64,000 nucleotides of DNA. Origin: Firmicutes bacterium UBA7523. GTDB lineage: Bacteria; Bacillota; Dethiobacteria; Dethiobacterales; Dethiobacteraceae. This document shows, piece after piece, positions 18,304-25,933 of this stretch (the first letter of the stretch is position 1; each line of letters starts with the position of its first letter). The notes below the pieces were generated by a model that did no database searches, had not been told where the DNA came from, and worked only from the letters and a program-made list of their open reading frames with translations. The position numbers were made by a program, and so were the translations under genes. The stretch spans positions 533 through 64,532 of the forward strand of contig DLMZ01000047.1 in NCBI GenBank assembly GCA_002479415.1, in the 5' to 3' direction.

Positions 18304-19835
18304 TCTAGCTTCGGCAGTATATCTAGCTCGAAGTCATCTCCAACTTGATGCTTTTCTTTGAGATAGACGGCACGCTCCACTACAGATTTGAGGAGCGTGT
18401 TTTTCTTTTGGATATCGGATGTGAGCGGGTATACCTTCAGTACATGCTCCACGGTGGGGATAATGTCGAGTTGAGCCTTAGATCTCTTGATTTCCGCCAG
18501 GAGAGAGGCTTTGGCAGTCTCTATACCTACCTTGGCGTCTTCGATGCGCTCAGCGAGACTCTGTGACCTCTCAAGATATGTTTCCTCATCATATATGCCG
18601 CGCTCAAGGAAGTCATGCAGTTTTTCTTTCTGCTTTTCCAGCTCGGCCAACTCTCGGGCTAATGATTCTTTAGCAGCTTCGCGCAACTTCACGGCATCTG
18701 TCGAAGGGGTTGGCTTCTTGTTACGCCTGCCCCACTGGGCCTTATATGTCGATAGCCACTCCTCGAGAACAGTCAGCAGTCGCTGCTCCACAAGCTCAAA
18801 TTTAGACCCTTTGTTGTTACACATGCGATTTTGGCAAATCATATGCGGTTTCTGCTTAGCGTACGGTCGGCGCACCATCATCATGCCGCACTTATCACAC
18901 ACGATTAGGCCAGCCAAAGGGTTAGACAATGCACCGTTAATAAAATACGGAGGGTGGGTTCTAGTTTCAAGTATTTTCTGCGCTTTTTGAAAATCTTCTT
19001 TACTGACTAATGCTTCGTGCTTGCCCTCGACTTCAATCCATTCATCCTGCGGCCTGGTCCGGGTGTCCTTGCGCTTGCCAGGCTCTTTAGATTTTTTGCA
19101 TTCTTTTTTTTGCCACTGAATAACTCCGGAGTAGACTGCATTCTTGATTACATTCTGGACAGCAGCCTGTGACCAAGGTATACCGGTATAAGAGAGCAGA
19201 CCCATCTTGTTCAGCTCATTAGCTATTTTTGCACATCCCAGATTGTCGTTGATGTACCGTGAAAATATTAGCTTTACGACCGGCGCTTGCTCCTCGTTCG
19301 GAATTAGTGTTCTGTGACCGTCAATTTTGGCTATATCGTAGCCGTAAGGAGGACGGGGGGGCAAGTATCTCCCCTGCTCAACAGAGGCAATACGGCCACG
19401 CTGGAGCCTCCTCGTGATGAGCTTTAGCTCCCGCCGGGCCATGAAGGTTTCAAACTCTGAGTACTCTTCATCAAATTCGTCTGAAAGATCATAGGTTTTG
19501 CGCGGAGTGATTATTTTTGTTTTGGACTGCTGGAACGCTTCTAGGATGATGCCTTGTTCGCGCATACCGCCGCGGCCAAGCCTGTCCAGGTCCATACAAA
19601 GCACAGCGTCATAAGAACCGGCTTCAATCTCCTTGAGCAGCTCAAGCATCTCCGGCCGGTGAAGGATTGATTCTCCGGAGACTATCTCTTCGTAGATTTT
19701 AATTATGTTGAGATTTTTTTCTTTGGCCACTTGAAGCAGGGCGCGCTTGTGCTTCGCCAGGGTTTCGCCTTCGCCATGGGCTTCGGCTTCGATGTCTTGG
19801 CGGGATTTTCGCAGGTAGATTGCTACACGTTCCAT
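18300..19835 (-). CDS. Large serine recombinase, SpoIVCA type (sigK element excisionase)
   Basis: 511 residues; ATG at 19835 with GAGGTGATAAGC upstream. Resolvase catalytic domain at about 3-150 with Ser11 in IYLRKSRQD and LDRLGRG; Recombinase domain at about 160-280; zinc ribbon with [12 protein letters not shown] and [10 protein letters not shown] at about 310-350; then a coiled coil at about 365-455. Its 3' end touches the sigK junction, as spoIVCA does in skin elements. It would excise the element to restore sigK. A terminator at 19873 separates it from the prophage operon behind it. Confidence 0.93.
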   Translation of the reverse strand: MERVAIYLRKSRQDIEAEAHGEGETLAKHKRALLQVAKEKNLNIIKIYEEIVSGESILHRPEMLELLKEIEAGSYDAVLCMDLDRLGRGGMREQGIILEAFQQSKTKIITPRKTYDLSDEFDEEYSEFETFMARRELKLITRRLQRGRIASVEQGRYLPPRPPYGYDIAKIDGHRTLIPNEEQAPVVKLIFSRYINDNLGCAKIANELNKMGLLSYTGIPWSQAAVQNVIKNAVYSGVIQWQKKECKKSKEPGKRKDTRTRPQDEWIEVEGKHEALVSKEDFQKAQKILETRTHPPYFINGALSNPLAGLIVCDKCGMMMVRRPYAKQKPHMICQNRMCNNKGSKFELVEQRLLTVLEEWLSTYKAQWGRRNKKPTPSTDAVKLREAAKESLARELAELEKQKEKLHDFLERGIYDEETYLERSQSLAERIEDAKVGIETAKASLLAEIKRSKAQLDIIPTVEHVLKVYPLTSDIQKKNTLLKSVVERAVYLKEKHQVGDDFELDILPKLD

Positions 19836-19872
19836 GCTTATCACCTCGGCTTAGATATATCATAGGTGGTGG

Positions 19873-19899
19873 AAAAAGAAAAGCCTCAGTTAAGAGGCT
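19873..19899 (-). terminator. Terminator upstream of the recombinase gene
   Basis: On the minus strand AGCCTC and GAGGCT form a 6-bp stem around TTAACT, followed by TTTTCTTTTT. It would stop leftward prophage transcripts 38 bases before the recombinase start and so keep the recombinase under its own control. Confidence 0.7.
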
Positions 19900-19943
19900 A
19901 CACACAGTTGGCGGCTTATAAACCTTTCTCAGCCAAGAATAAT

Positions 19944-20354
19944 CTATGATCTCTCAATCCCATTACATACAAACGCAAAATTTTCTTTGTATTCATCAAA
20001 TTTCCTCTTATCATAAATGCCTTTGGCATTGCACGTTGGACACAAATATGTCCCTTCATCTTCGCTTATATGTACTTGTATTGTCTTGCTATTTGCATCC
20101 CAACATGCTGAGCAATACATAATACCTTCTTCGTCATCTTTTAATGTTAAATATCCACCACTTTTATGCCTAGTGATTTTTGAAGAAATATCTCCCTTGA
20201 GCTTAAGTGTCCTGATCTCTTCTTTAAGTTGAATAATCTCGTTTTGCATCTCTAGTGCTTGTGCGCTTAAATCTATTAATTTTTTATATACATCAATATT
20301 GTCTATTTTTTGGAGAACTTGAGCAACGTCTTTTATGCCTTCATAAAGACTCAT
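19944..20354 (-). CDS. Coiled-coil zinc-ribbon protein of unknown function
   Basis: 136 residues from the ATG at 20354 (AAGGTAGTG upstream). Residues about 1-60 form a coiled coil (LQKIDNIDVYKKLIDLSAQA); the C-terminal part has MYCSACWD and YLCPTCNAKG, a four-cysteine zinc ribbon. Similar proteins are common in Firmicutes prophages and genomic islands, and their role is unknown. It ends close to the terminator that shields the recombinase. Confidence 0.65.
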   Translation of the reverse strand: MSLYEGIKDVAQVLQKIDNIDVYKKLIDLSAQALEMQNEIIQLKEEIRTLKLKGDISSKITRHKSGGYLTLKDDEEGIMYCSACWDANSKTIQVHISEDEGTYLCPTCNAKGIYDKRKFDEYKENFAFVCNGIERS

Positions 20355-20384
20355 AATCACACTACCTTTCATATATTGTTTTTA

Positions 20385-20469
20385 GGAGGGAAGGGGATTC
20401 GAACCCCTGAGGCGTTTTCGCCTTACCGATTTTTAAGATCGGCGCCTTAAGCCACTCGGCCACCCCTCC
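20385..20469 (-). tRNA. tRNA-Leu (anticodon UAA)
   Basis: An 85-nt class II tRNA on the minus strand. Acceptor arms GGAGGGG and TCCCTCC pair over 7 bp; the D-arm contains GCCGAGTGG; anticodon stem CCGAT/ATCGG closes the loop CTTAAAA with anticodon TAA; a long variable arm (AGGCG AAAA CGCCT) and the T-arm AGGGG TTCGAAT CCCCT follow. CCA is not encoded. It lies inside the prophage, reading UUA and UUG codons. Confidence 0.95.
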
Positions 20470-20673
20470 CCAAACTCGAAACCAAATGTAATGCCAACCA
20501 AAACATGCCCCAGTCAACATCGCCCCAATCACAATCAGCCCCACCGCTATAGCAGTAATCTCCCATAGCGACTTGAGCAGCTCAATTGCCCAGGCGGAAA
20601 CGCTGACCCGGTAAAAGAATAGGGTTATGCCAGATATTAAAATAGAGAGGGAGAAAAGTAGGTGGTGGTCATT
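20470..20673 (-). pseudogene. Remnant of a small membrane protein upstream of the tRNA
   Basis: One minus-strand frame reads through two hydrophobic helices (LLFSLSILISGITLFFYRV and ITAIAVGLIVIGAMLTG), running straight into the tRNA gene. No start codon exists in frame before the first helix; an ATG with an AAGGA site lies one frame off at about 20671, where the frame stops after 11 codons. This fits a 5' frameshift in a former holin-like or other small membrane gene. The tRNA occupies its former 3' end. Confidence 0.3.
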
Positions 20674-20687
20674 TAGTCAGTCCTTGT

Positions 20688-21044
20688 TTAGCTAGCCGAG
20701 GGCTCAGATTTCTTAGAAAGCTCTTTTTGTCCTGCCATAGCAAAAATGCCGCCTAGCAATAGAAGAATAAATGCAATTAAGTATGCAGCAGAGATCATGA
20801 TTAATCCAACAATCGAGCTGAAAATCATAAGTATCCCGGCAAGCTTTGGTTTAGCAATTGCCAATGCGCCACCTACTAGCCCTATTAACGCAACAGGGAT
20901 GGAAACTAATCCAAGATTAGTAACAGTTGTTGCACCTTCAGCTTGTAAAGCTTCCCCAATTCCACCAAACGCTGTTGCCGCTAATCCTCCAAAAATTCCT
21001 GCGATACCGCCAATTATACCAAGAATTAAAGCTGCTATTCTCAT
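20688..21044 (-). CDS. Small Ala/Gly-rich membrane protein
   Basis: 118 residues from ATG 21044 (AAAGGGGTAAAA upstream). It has three or four hydrophobic segments, the first being ALILGIIGGIAGIFGGLAA, and a charged C-terminus. The pattern resembles DUF4064-type membrane proteins; its function is not known. It lies directly downstream of the lipoprotein gene on the same strand. Confidence 0.6.
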   Translation of the reverse strand: MRIAALILGIIGGIAGIFGGLAATAFGGIGEALQAEGATTVTNLGLVSIPVALIGLVGGALAIAKPKLAGILMIFSSIVGLIMISAAYLIAFILLLLGGIFAMAGQKELSKKSEPSAS

Positions 21045-21078
21045 TTTTACCCCTTTCTTTATTCCGCAGTAGTTTGTT

Positions 21079-21609
21079 TTAATTAATATCGTCAACTGCG
21101 ACAGTATAAATTGCCTGTCCAAAACCGAATACGCTAGGCTCAAAAATAAACTCCCATTCCGTTTCATCGGCATCCACTTCAAATGCTACTTCTCCTGCCA
21201 TTTTGCGCCCAGCAGCAAGTTCACCATCTAAACTCCCTTTTGCGCTTGTTGAAATAGTTAAGCTTTGAGAGTAGCTGTCTGAATCGTACAGCTTAAACAT
21301 AAGCATGCTTGAGATTCCTTCAGACTCACTGCCTGTATTTTCTAGCGTGCAGTCAAACAGTAGCCAAGATTTACCTTCGTCCGGCGTCCAGAAGTCGTCT
21401 CCTTCGTCAAAGCGCACTCCATTAAGAGTGAATTGCAAACTGCCCATTTTTATAGTTTCGCCAATATTAAAGGTTTCTTGAGTATTGCCTTTGGGTTTCT
21501 CGTTTTGGTTGTTAGCATTAACTCTTTCTGGTTTTGTTGTTTCTCCGCATCCCACAACAGCTAAAGCTAATACTAATGACAGCACCAACAAAAATATAAT
21601 TTTTTTCAC
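21079..21609 (-). CDS. Lipoprotein with DUF4352-like domain
   Basis: 176 residues starting at GTG 21609 behind GGAGGGG. A signal peptide ends in the lipobox LAVVGC, so Cys21 would carry the lipid anchor. The mature part (IGETIKMGSLQFTLNGVRF ... WLLFDCTLENTG) matches the immunoglobulin-like DUF4352 fold found in surface proteins of Firmicutes and their phages. As it is expressed with the repressor block of a prophage, it may be a lysogenic conversion or superinfection-exclusion protein (inference). Confidence 0.75.
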   Translation of the reverse strand: MKKIIFLLVLSLVLALAVVGCGETTKPERVNANNQNEKPKGNTQETFNIGETIKMGSLQFTLNGVRFDEGDDFWTPDEGKSWLLFDCTLENTGSESEGISSMLMFKLYDSDSYSQSLTISTSAKGSLDGELAAGRKMAGEVAFEVDADETEWEFIFEPSVFGFGQAIYTVAVDDIN

Positions 21610-21709
21610 AAGTTCCCCTCCAAAAAGGTTATTTGTATGTAAACCTGTCATTTTTCTATTGACAGGGGAATAGAGAAAAGTAAAAACATTGTAGTTATTT
21701 GTCGAAACC

Positions 21710-22222
21710 TCATTCAAGCACAAAACCCGCCTCATCATTGGCGGGTTTTATTTCTTGGTGTCGAAATTTAAAGTTTTCAATTATCCCTAACGGGTCAAAG
21801 CAAATCCAGTATTTATCTACACGGCAGTAGATGCCGTGTTTTATTATGTAGTGCTGAAGAGCGGCAGTTAAAAAATGCTCTGTTATATTAAGATGCTCTG
21901 CAAGTTCATGCTGAGTCCTAATTCCGGTCTTATAAGCAAGAATTAGCTTGTCCAGTGGTACGAGTCGCCGGTAGCTCCATGCACGCGCAAGGTGTTCTTG
22001 TTTTCGATTAGAAATTATAGTTTGGTCAAGTATGTTTCCGACTGTCATATGGTAATGTCCAAGCTCCTCGGCCATGATACAGGCTTTCTCGGCAGCACTA
22101 TCTATGTTACTGTTAATGGCTATTATTTGGTTGCTATAAATGCCTTTTAATTTGCCATTGAAAGGGCGGGATATTACCTCAATCCGTTCTTCAGCAGCTT
22201 CATGGAGTAAGGTTTCGTACAT
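21710..22222 (-). CDS. ImmA/IrrE-family metallopeptidase-like protein
   Basis: 170 residues. CIMAEELGHYHM at about residues 48-59 corresponds to the HExxH-containing helix of ImmA/IrrE; the first histidine is replaced (EELGHY), a variant frequent in phage members. ImmA cleaves the prophage repressor after DNA damage. Its position beside the XRE repressor supports the same switch role, though loss of the first zinc ligand makes activity uncertain. Confidence 0.75.
   Translation of the reverse strand: MYETLLHEAAEERIEVISRPFNGKLKGIYSNQIIAINSNIDSAAEKACIMAEELGHYHMTVGNILDQTIISNRKQEHLARAWSYRRLVPLDKLILAYKTGIRTQHELAEHLNITEHFLTAALQHYIIKHGIYCRVDKYWICFDPLGIIENFKFRHQEIKPANDEAGFVLE
21722..21749 (-). terminator. 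Terminator inside the 3' end of the ImmA-like gene
   Basis: A 10-bp stem, AAAACCCGCC with GGCGGGTTTT, overlaps the last codons of the peptidase gene and has T-runs on both sides, so it may work in both directions. Confidence 0.55.
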
Positions 22223-22245
22223 GTAAGCTCCTCGCTAATTATTCA

Positions 22246-22515
22246 TTATTTCTTTGCAATTGTAATGTCTTTTCTTATTGCATATATCTCTTTTTCTGCC
22301 TGACTGCCTTTATGCATTAAGAAGTCAACAGTGTTTGAGATGTCGTTCAATTTGTTGTTTGTTTCCGTGCGGAATTCGGTTAGCATAGCTGTTTGGTCAT
22401 ATACGGAGTTAAGCTTTTTTTCAATACGTTCTTGCCCTTCAGTTAGACGTTCTTGCCCTTCAACCAGAGACTTTAACTGTTGAAGCACTAGTTCTTGAAA
22501 TTTTTCATTGTCCAC
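22246..22515 (-). CDS. Small coiled-coil protein
   Basis: 89 residues from GTG 22515. Nearly all of it is heptad-like, with a repeated GQERLTEGQERIEKKL segment. Such proteins are common next to phage repressors; the function is unknown. Confidence 0.6.
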   Translation of the reverse strand: MDNEKFQELVLQQLKSLVEGQERLTEGQERIEKKLNSVYDQTAMLTEFRTETNNKLNDISNTVDFLMHKGSQAEKEIYAIRKDITIAKK

Positions 22516-22542
22516 TTACTCACGCTCCTTTATATAGTGCAA

Positions 22543-22875
22543 TTATTCTTTGCCTTCCCTTTGCTGCCGCCGCATCCGGACAAACTCCTTAAACTGCTCT
22601 ATGTCTTGCAGTTCCTCATCTGTCCATTCGTTACCGTCGTGATGGGCGGCTATGGTGTCGTGCGGAGTGCGAATGTTTGTGCGGCCGAGAAGATAGTCGA
22701 TGCTGACATTAAAATAATCTGCTAGCTTACTTTTTATATCATCGTTTGGCGTACTTTTTCCGCTTTCATACAGAGAAACCGCAAATTTTGTAACACCAAC
22801 TATGACTCCAAGCTCCTCTTGAGTCATATCTCTTTCTGTTCGTAACAATCTAATTCTTGCTCCCAAGTCAGACAC
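22543..22875 (-). CDS. XRE-family prophage repressor (CI-like)
   Basis: 110 residues, GTG start. Helix-turn-helix at about 8-60 (LRTERDMTQEELGVIVGVTK ... VSIDYLLGRTN), acidic C-terminal tail. It is divergent from a second small HTH gene with four related operators between them, the standard lysogeny switch. The ImmA-like gene downstream probably inactivates it. Confidence 0.88.
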   Translation of the reverse strand: MSDLGARIRLLRTERDMTQEELGVIVGVTKFAVSLYESGKSTPNDDIKSKLADYFNVSIDYLLGRTNIRTPHDTIAAHHDGNEWTDEELQDIEQFKEFVRMRRQQREGKE

Positions 22876-22915
22876 TATGCACCGCCTAAATGTTTAATAT
22901 TCTTAAACTACCTAT

Positions 22916-22944
22916 ATTATAAATGCAGGGAAAATATATGTAAA
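22916..22944 (-). promoter_or_regulatory. Leftward (repressor) promoter
   Basis: On the minus strand TTTACA (22944-22939), 17 bp, TATAAT (22921-22916), reading into the repressor gene. Confidence 0.72.
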
Positions 22945-22973
22945 CAAAGTTTAAGAAACTTCAATATTTATGC

Positions 22974-23002
22974 TTGACAGTTGAAGAAATATAAACTATT
23001 AT
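22974..23002 (+). promoter_or_regulatory. Rightward early promoter
   Basis: TTGACA (22974-22979), a 17-bp spacer that is itself an operator, then TATTAT (22997-23002). It reads into the Cro-like gene and the early region. Confidence 0.78.
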
Positions 23003-23044
23003 AGTATTAAAGTTGAAGCAACTTAAACATGAGGGGGTGTTGAT

Positions 23045-23296
23045 GTGAAGCATTTAAGATTAATTCTGGCAAGAAAAGCCAAAGGTTTTACTCAGGAGGA
23101 GATGGCGAAACTTCTTGGGTATAAAGATAAAAGCGGTTATTGTCAGCTAGAAAACGGCCAAGTAAGCATGACGCTGGAGAAGGCTAGCCGAATTTGCGAA
23201 ATTTTAGGCGTTCAAATAGAGGAGATTTTTTTTAACAAAACGGTTGAAGAAGCTTCAACACGCTCTGGGCGTGACTTACCCAAAACCGGCACATAG
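23045..23296 (+). CDS. Small XRE-family regulator (Cro-like)
   Basis: 83 residues, GTG start with GAGGGGGTG upstream. Helix-turn-helix: LILARKAKGFTQEEMAKLLG followed by the recognition helix region and ILGVQIEEIFF. Divergent from the repressor and first in the rightward operon, so the likely antagonist of lysogeny. Confidence 0.8.
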   Translation: MKHLRLILARKAKGFTQEEMAKLLGYKDKSGYCQLENGQVSMTLEKASRICEILGVQIEEIFFNKTVEEASTRSGRDLPKTGT

Positions 23297-23311
23297 AAAG
23301 GATGTGAGAAG

Positions 23312-23494
23312 ATGGGTGGACTGCACTCGTTGAAAATCAGCCAAAAAGAAAACAATCTAGACGGCTGCCGAATAGAATTAGACGGTTTTGTTCTTAAGGG
23401 CATATCCGAATATACAGTTAGCGCCGCTGCTCTCGGGGGAATTGAACTGACTCTTAAGTTAACGGTTAAAGATTTAGAACTGCTTGTTGATTAA
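23312..23494 (+). CDS. Small conserved phage protein, unknown function
   Basis: 60 residues (MGGLHSLKISQKENNLDGC...), ATG with AAGGATGTG upstream. Predicted mostly beta. I recognise the type from other Firmicutes prophages but know no function. Its 3' end overlaps the end of the convergent gene at 23474 by 21 bases. Confidence 0.55.
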   Translation: MGGLHSLKISQKENNLDGCRIELDGFVLKGISEYTVSAAALGGIELTLKLTVKDLELLVD

Positions 23495-23851
23495 CGCCGT
23501 AACCACGCTTACTGCAATCTGTGAGAGTGCCTGCAATGAGAAAGAGCCAACATTCTGTGCAATTTCCTTTGTTCTACTCCAGTTATTATCGCTTCGAATA
23601 TTAGCCAAAAACTCATGGCCCTGTGGAGACAGATCGTGGATTAGACATCCACCATCAAAAAACCAATCTACTTTTGTTAGGAGCACTGATAACTGACATT
23701 GTTTTATGTGATACAAAACGGTTTCAACTGGGTATTTTTCAAGATTACTGTAATTTTGATCTTCCTCAGGATATCTCATAAAAGTACCAAAACCAGTTTT
23801 TCCCTCAACAGTAAGCAAAATGTCTCTAATGCAATCCGGATTCAATCTCAT
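23474..23851 (-). CDS. DUF2513-like protein (inverted moron gene)
   Basis: 125 residues from ATG 23851 (AAAGGGTG upstream). MRLNPDCIRDILLTVE at the start and LVDWFFDGGCLI/DLSPQGHEFLANIR-type segments fit the DUF2513 family, small winged-helix-like proteins of unknown role. It is read against the rightward early genes, which suggests independent expression from the lysogen. Confidence 0.65.
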   Translation of the reverse strand: MRLNPDCIRDILLTVEGKTGFGTFMRYPEEDQNYSNLEKYPVETVLYHIKQCQLSVLLTKVDWFFDGGCLIHDLSPQGHEFLANIRSDNNWSRTKEIAQNVGSFSLQALSQIAVSVVTALINKQF

Positions 23852-23956
23852 AAAAAACACCCTTTCAATGGTAGTGTCTGGACAACTTTACCATATCACG
23901 GGAGATAAGAAAGGGGCAAGACCAAAACCAACACAGCGTAAAGGATGTGAAGAACA

Positions 23957-24148
23957 GTGACAGAGAGCAAAATTGTCTATCAAGCAGAGGAGGACAACGA
24001 AGAATCCTCAATAACGTTTAGGGAGCTTATTATAGATCAAATTCTTCTTTTAACTGACTGGAATGTAACAAACATCAAAAGAGACCCTGAACAGGTCAGA
24101 AAAAATATTGAAACTATCCTAATTCTTAGAGAACATTTTATGGTGTAA
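23957..24148 (+). CDS. Small acidic phage protein, unknown
   Basis: 63 residues, GTG start behind AAGGATGTGAAGAAC. Acidic N-terminus, helical rest. Not recognised. Confidence 0.5.
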   Translation: MTESKIVYQAEEDNEESSITFRELIIDQILLLTDWNVTNIKRDPEQVRKNIETILILREHFMV

Positions 24149-24156
24149 GGCCGACC

Positions 24157-24363
24157 TTATATGATTGTACCGCCCTTTGATTTGGAGGCAGGGTTGTTCT
24201 TTTCAAGGCTGTCTATCATCATAAAAAGTGTCTCGTATGTCCTTGCAACCTCACTTGCAAGTGACTGATTAGATTCAGTCGGGGTTTCGTGGCACTCAGC
24301 TGTCAGCCTATCAATTATTGCTATCGTCAACTCTTTGGCAATCTCAAACTTGTTAACCAACAT
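24157..24363 (-). CDS. Small helical protein, unknown (inverted)
   Basis: 68 residues from ATG 24363 with AAGGATGTGAT upstream. Helical (FEIAKELTIAIIDRL), polar tail. Convergent with the preceding gene; the reverse orientation and good start site are the support. Function unknown. Confidence 0.5.
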   Translation of the reverse strand: MLVNKFEIAKELTIAIIDRLTAECHETPTESNQSLASEVARTYETLFMMIDSLEKNNPASKSKGGTII

Positions 24364-24493
24364 ATCACATCCTTAGTGACCTGTTCAGGGCTAGCTTATA
24401 AGTTCGTCAATTGCCAGAAAAATCCTGTGAAAGGAGTGAGAAAACATGGTTGTCCCTGCCACCTCCCCGCATATCAATGTACGGGGTGAGCGT

Positions 24494-24694
24494 ATGAACC
24501 ATATGGGCAAAGTAGCAGAGCTTCTGCAGCGTCCCAGGCACTACGCCATGGTGCGTAAAGTCGGGAACTCAACCGTGAGGATTATCCAGCCGGCGCCAAT
24601 TACGGATGCGGAGCGGGAGCGCATCCTGGATGCCTTCTATGTTGCCGGCTGGGCAATCGTGGAGGAGGTGGTCGAGCGGGGGGAGAGCGTTTAG
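24494..24694 (+). CDS. Small conserved phage protein, unknown
   Basis: 66 residues from ATG 24494 (GGGGTGAG upstream); an in-frame ATG at 24446 with AAGGAGTG is an equally possible start giving 82 residues. Contains MGKVAELLQRPRHYAMVRKV and a predicted helix at PITDAERERILDAFY. The function is unknown. The 111 bases after it show only a weak CTCTC/GAGAG hairpin. Confidence 0.55.
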   Translation: MNHMGKVAELLQRPRHYAMVRKVGNSTVRIIQPAPITDAERERILDAFYVAGWAIVEEVVERGESV

Positions 24695-24805
24695 TTCTCT
24701 CTTGGGAGAGTAGGGGACGGGCCTTACAATATAACTTTACAGCAATGATAAGTCACATACAATCCCTGCAGTGTTACCCATCATTTAACGAAAGGGGGTG
24801 CTGAT

Positions 24806-25360
24806 GTGAGAGAAGTGATTAAAGCTGCACGAAAAAGAGCCGGGCTGACTCAGCAAGAGGTTGCAAACCAATTACATATCACTAGAGAGTTTTATAACCA
24901 AATTGAAAACGAAGCAATAGAGCCTGATTTTTCTTGGGCTGAGCGATACGGTCGCTTGGCGGAAATTATCAACGAGGATAACTTGACGATGGTTGTCTGC
25001 GCTAAGAAGTGCTTCATCGGGCAGAAATATTGCTATACGCTATTAAACAATGTTGATTTATCGCCCATGGCAGCCTTAGCAAAAATGGAATCAAAAGACC
25101 GACAGTTTGACCAGGCCTGGAATCAGCTACGGGATTTGATGCTCAACAAGCGAACGGTTTCTGACTTCAACGCTGAGGAATTACTGGCCGTAGAAGAGTG
25201 TTTTTCTGTACTGCTAGATATGGAGCATATCATTGAGACAACAAAGCAGATTGCCACAATGATGGGTTTTAGGGTTTCTAGGTGGGTGGCTGACCACAAC
25301 CAGAAGATGGTTAGAAAGAAGTATGTGGATCCAAAGAAGCCGGAGCTGCAAATTGCTTAA
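24806..25360 (+). CDS. XRE-family DNA-binding protein
   Basis: 184 residues, GTG start with AAAGGGGGTG upstream. HTH at about 4-55 (ARKRAGLTQQEVANQLHI ... FYNQIENEAIEPD), then a helical C-terminal domain of about 120 residues without a family I recognise. Probably an early regulator. Confidence 0.75.
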   Translation: MREVIKAARKRAGLTQQEVANQLHITREFYNQIENEAIEPDFSWAERYGRLAEIINEDNLTMVVCAKKCFIGQKYCYTLLNNVDLSPMAALAKMESKDRQFDQAWNQLRDLMLNKRTVSDFNAEELLAVEECFSVLLDMEHIIETTKQIATMMGFRVSRWVADHNQKMVRKKYVDPKKPELQIA

Positions 25361-25373
25361 AGGAGAGGATTAT

Positions 25374-25529
25374 ATGGTTAGCTGGACATGTCCACACTGT
25401 GCAAAGTCAATGCATTCGTCTTGGGACTGCAGGGACAAGGAAAAGGTGCAATGTATTCACTGTGACTGCTGGCTTGTGAATCCTTATTTCAAAGAAGAGA
25501 AAGGAGCGGGTGGTGATGGAAAGGCATAG
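25374..25529 (+). CDS. Small zinc-finger protein
   Basis: 51 residues, AAAGGAGAGG before the ATG. Two CxxC pairs (TCPHCAKSMH and QCIHCDCW) suggest a zinc ribbon. It overlaps the next gene by 14 bases. Confidence 0.6.
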   Translation: MVSWTCPHCAKSMHSSWDCRDKEKVQCIHCDCWLVNPYFKEEKGAGGDGKA

Positions 25530-25725
25530 CTTCGATGTAACTGCAACATACAAAAAAGCAATAGCGATGTTGACATCGGATGAATGCATCCACGAAGACT
25601 CTTTCACCTATGCTGGTATTTGCGGAACAATTATGAGCGCTCTTACAGAGGAAGAAAGGCAACAAATCGCCGAGAGAATTGAGGAGAGGCTAAAAATCTT
25701 AGAAAGATTGGAGGCGAGAAAATGA
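25516..25725 (+). CDS. Small phage protein, unknown
   Basis: 69 residues; ATG 25516 follows AAGGAGCGGGTGGTG. The C-terminal half is a charged helix (EEERQQIAERIEERLKILER). Not recognised. Stop and next start overlap (ATGA). Confidence 0.5.
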   Translation: MERHSFDVTATYKKAIAMLTSDECIHEDSFTYAGICGTIMSALTEEERQQIAERIEERLKILERLEARK

Positions 25726-25877
25726 GGGGAGTTTTGCTGAGCTACGTTGGCACCGTCCGCGGACTAAGAAGCTTCCTGGCGGCCGCGATGTATCCGGAAA
25801 AGATTGTGAGCTTAGACGTTCGCAGGCAAAAGAAAAAAGCCACTCCTGCCAGAGTGACCTTGAAGCCCATTGCGTAG
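25722..25877 (+). CDS. Small basic protein, unknown
   Basis: 51 residues, starting in the stop codon of the preceding gene (ATGA). Basic C-terminus (VRRQKKKATPARVTLK). Supported by the overlap and coding continuity only. Confidence 0.4.
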   Translation: MRGVLLSYVGTVRGLRSFLAAAMYPEKIVSLDVRRQKKKATPARVTLKPIA

Positions 25878-25933
25878 GCTTGACTGTCTTTATTGTAGCA
25901 CAACTCAAACCGAAATTTCAAGGGGTGAAGAAA

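Larger units (their letters stand above)
22892..23028. promoter_or_regulatory. Four 17-bp repressor operators
   Basis: Related partial palindromes of 17 bp lie at 22892-22908 (GTTTAATATTCTTAAAC), 22949-22965 (GTTTAAGAAACTTCAAT), 22980-22996 (GTTGAAGAAATATAAAC) and 23012-23028 (GTTGAAGCAACTTAAAC). The third fills exactly the spacer of the rightward promoter; the first and second flank the leftward promoter. Confidence 0.82.

Noticed and set aside
18345..18990. Plus-strand frames opposite the serine recombinase
   Set aside because: Antisense shadows of a clearly conserved recombinase; no ribosome sites or domains.
20362..20544. A 60-codon minus-strand frame over the tRNA
   Set aside because: Its second half is the tRNA-Leu gene itself; only the hydrophobic stretch upstream looks coding, treated as a remnant.
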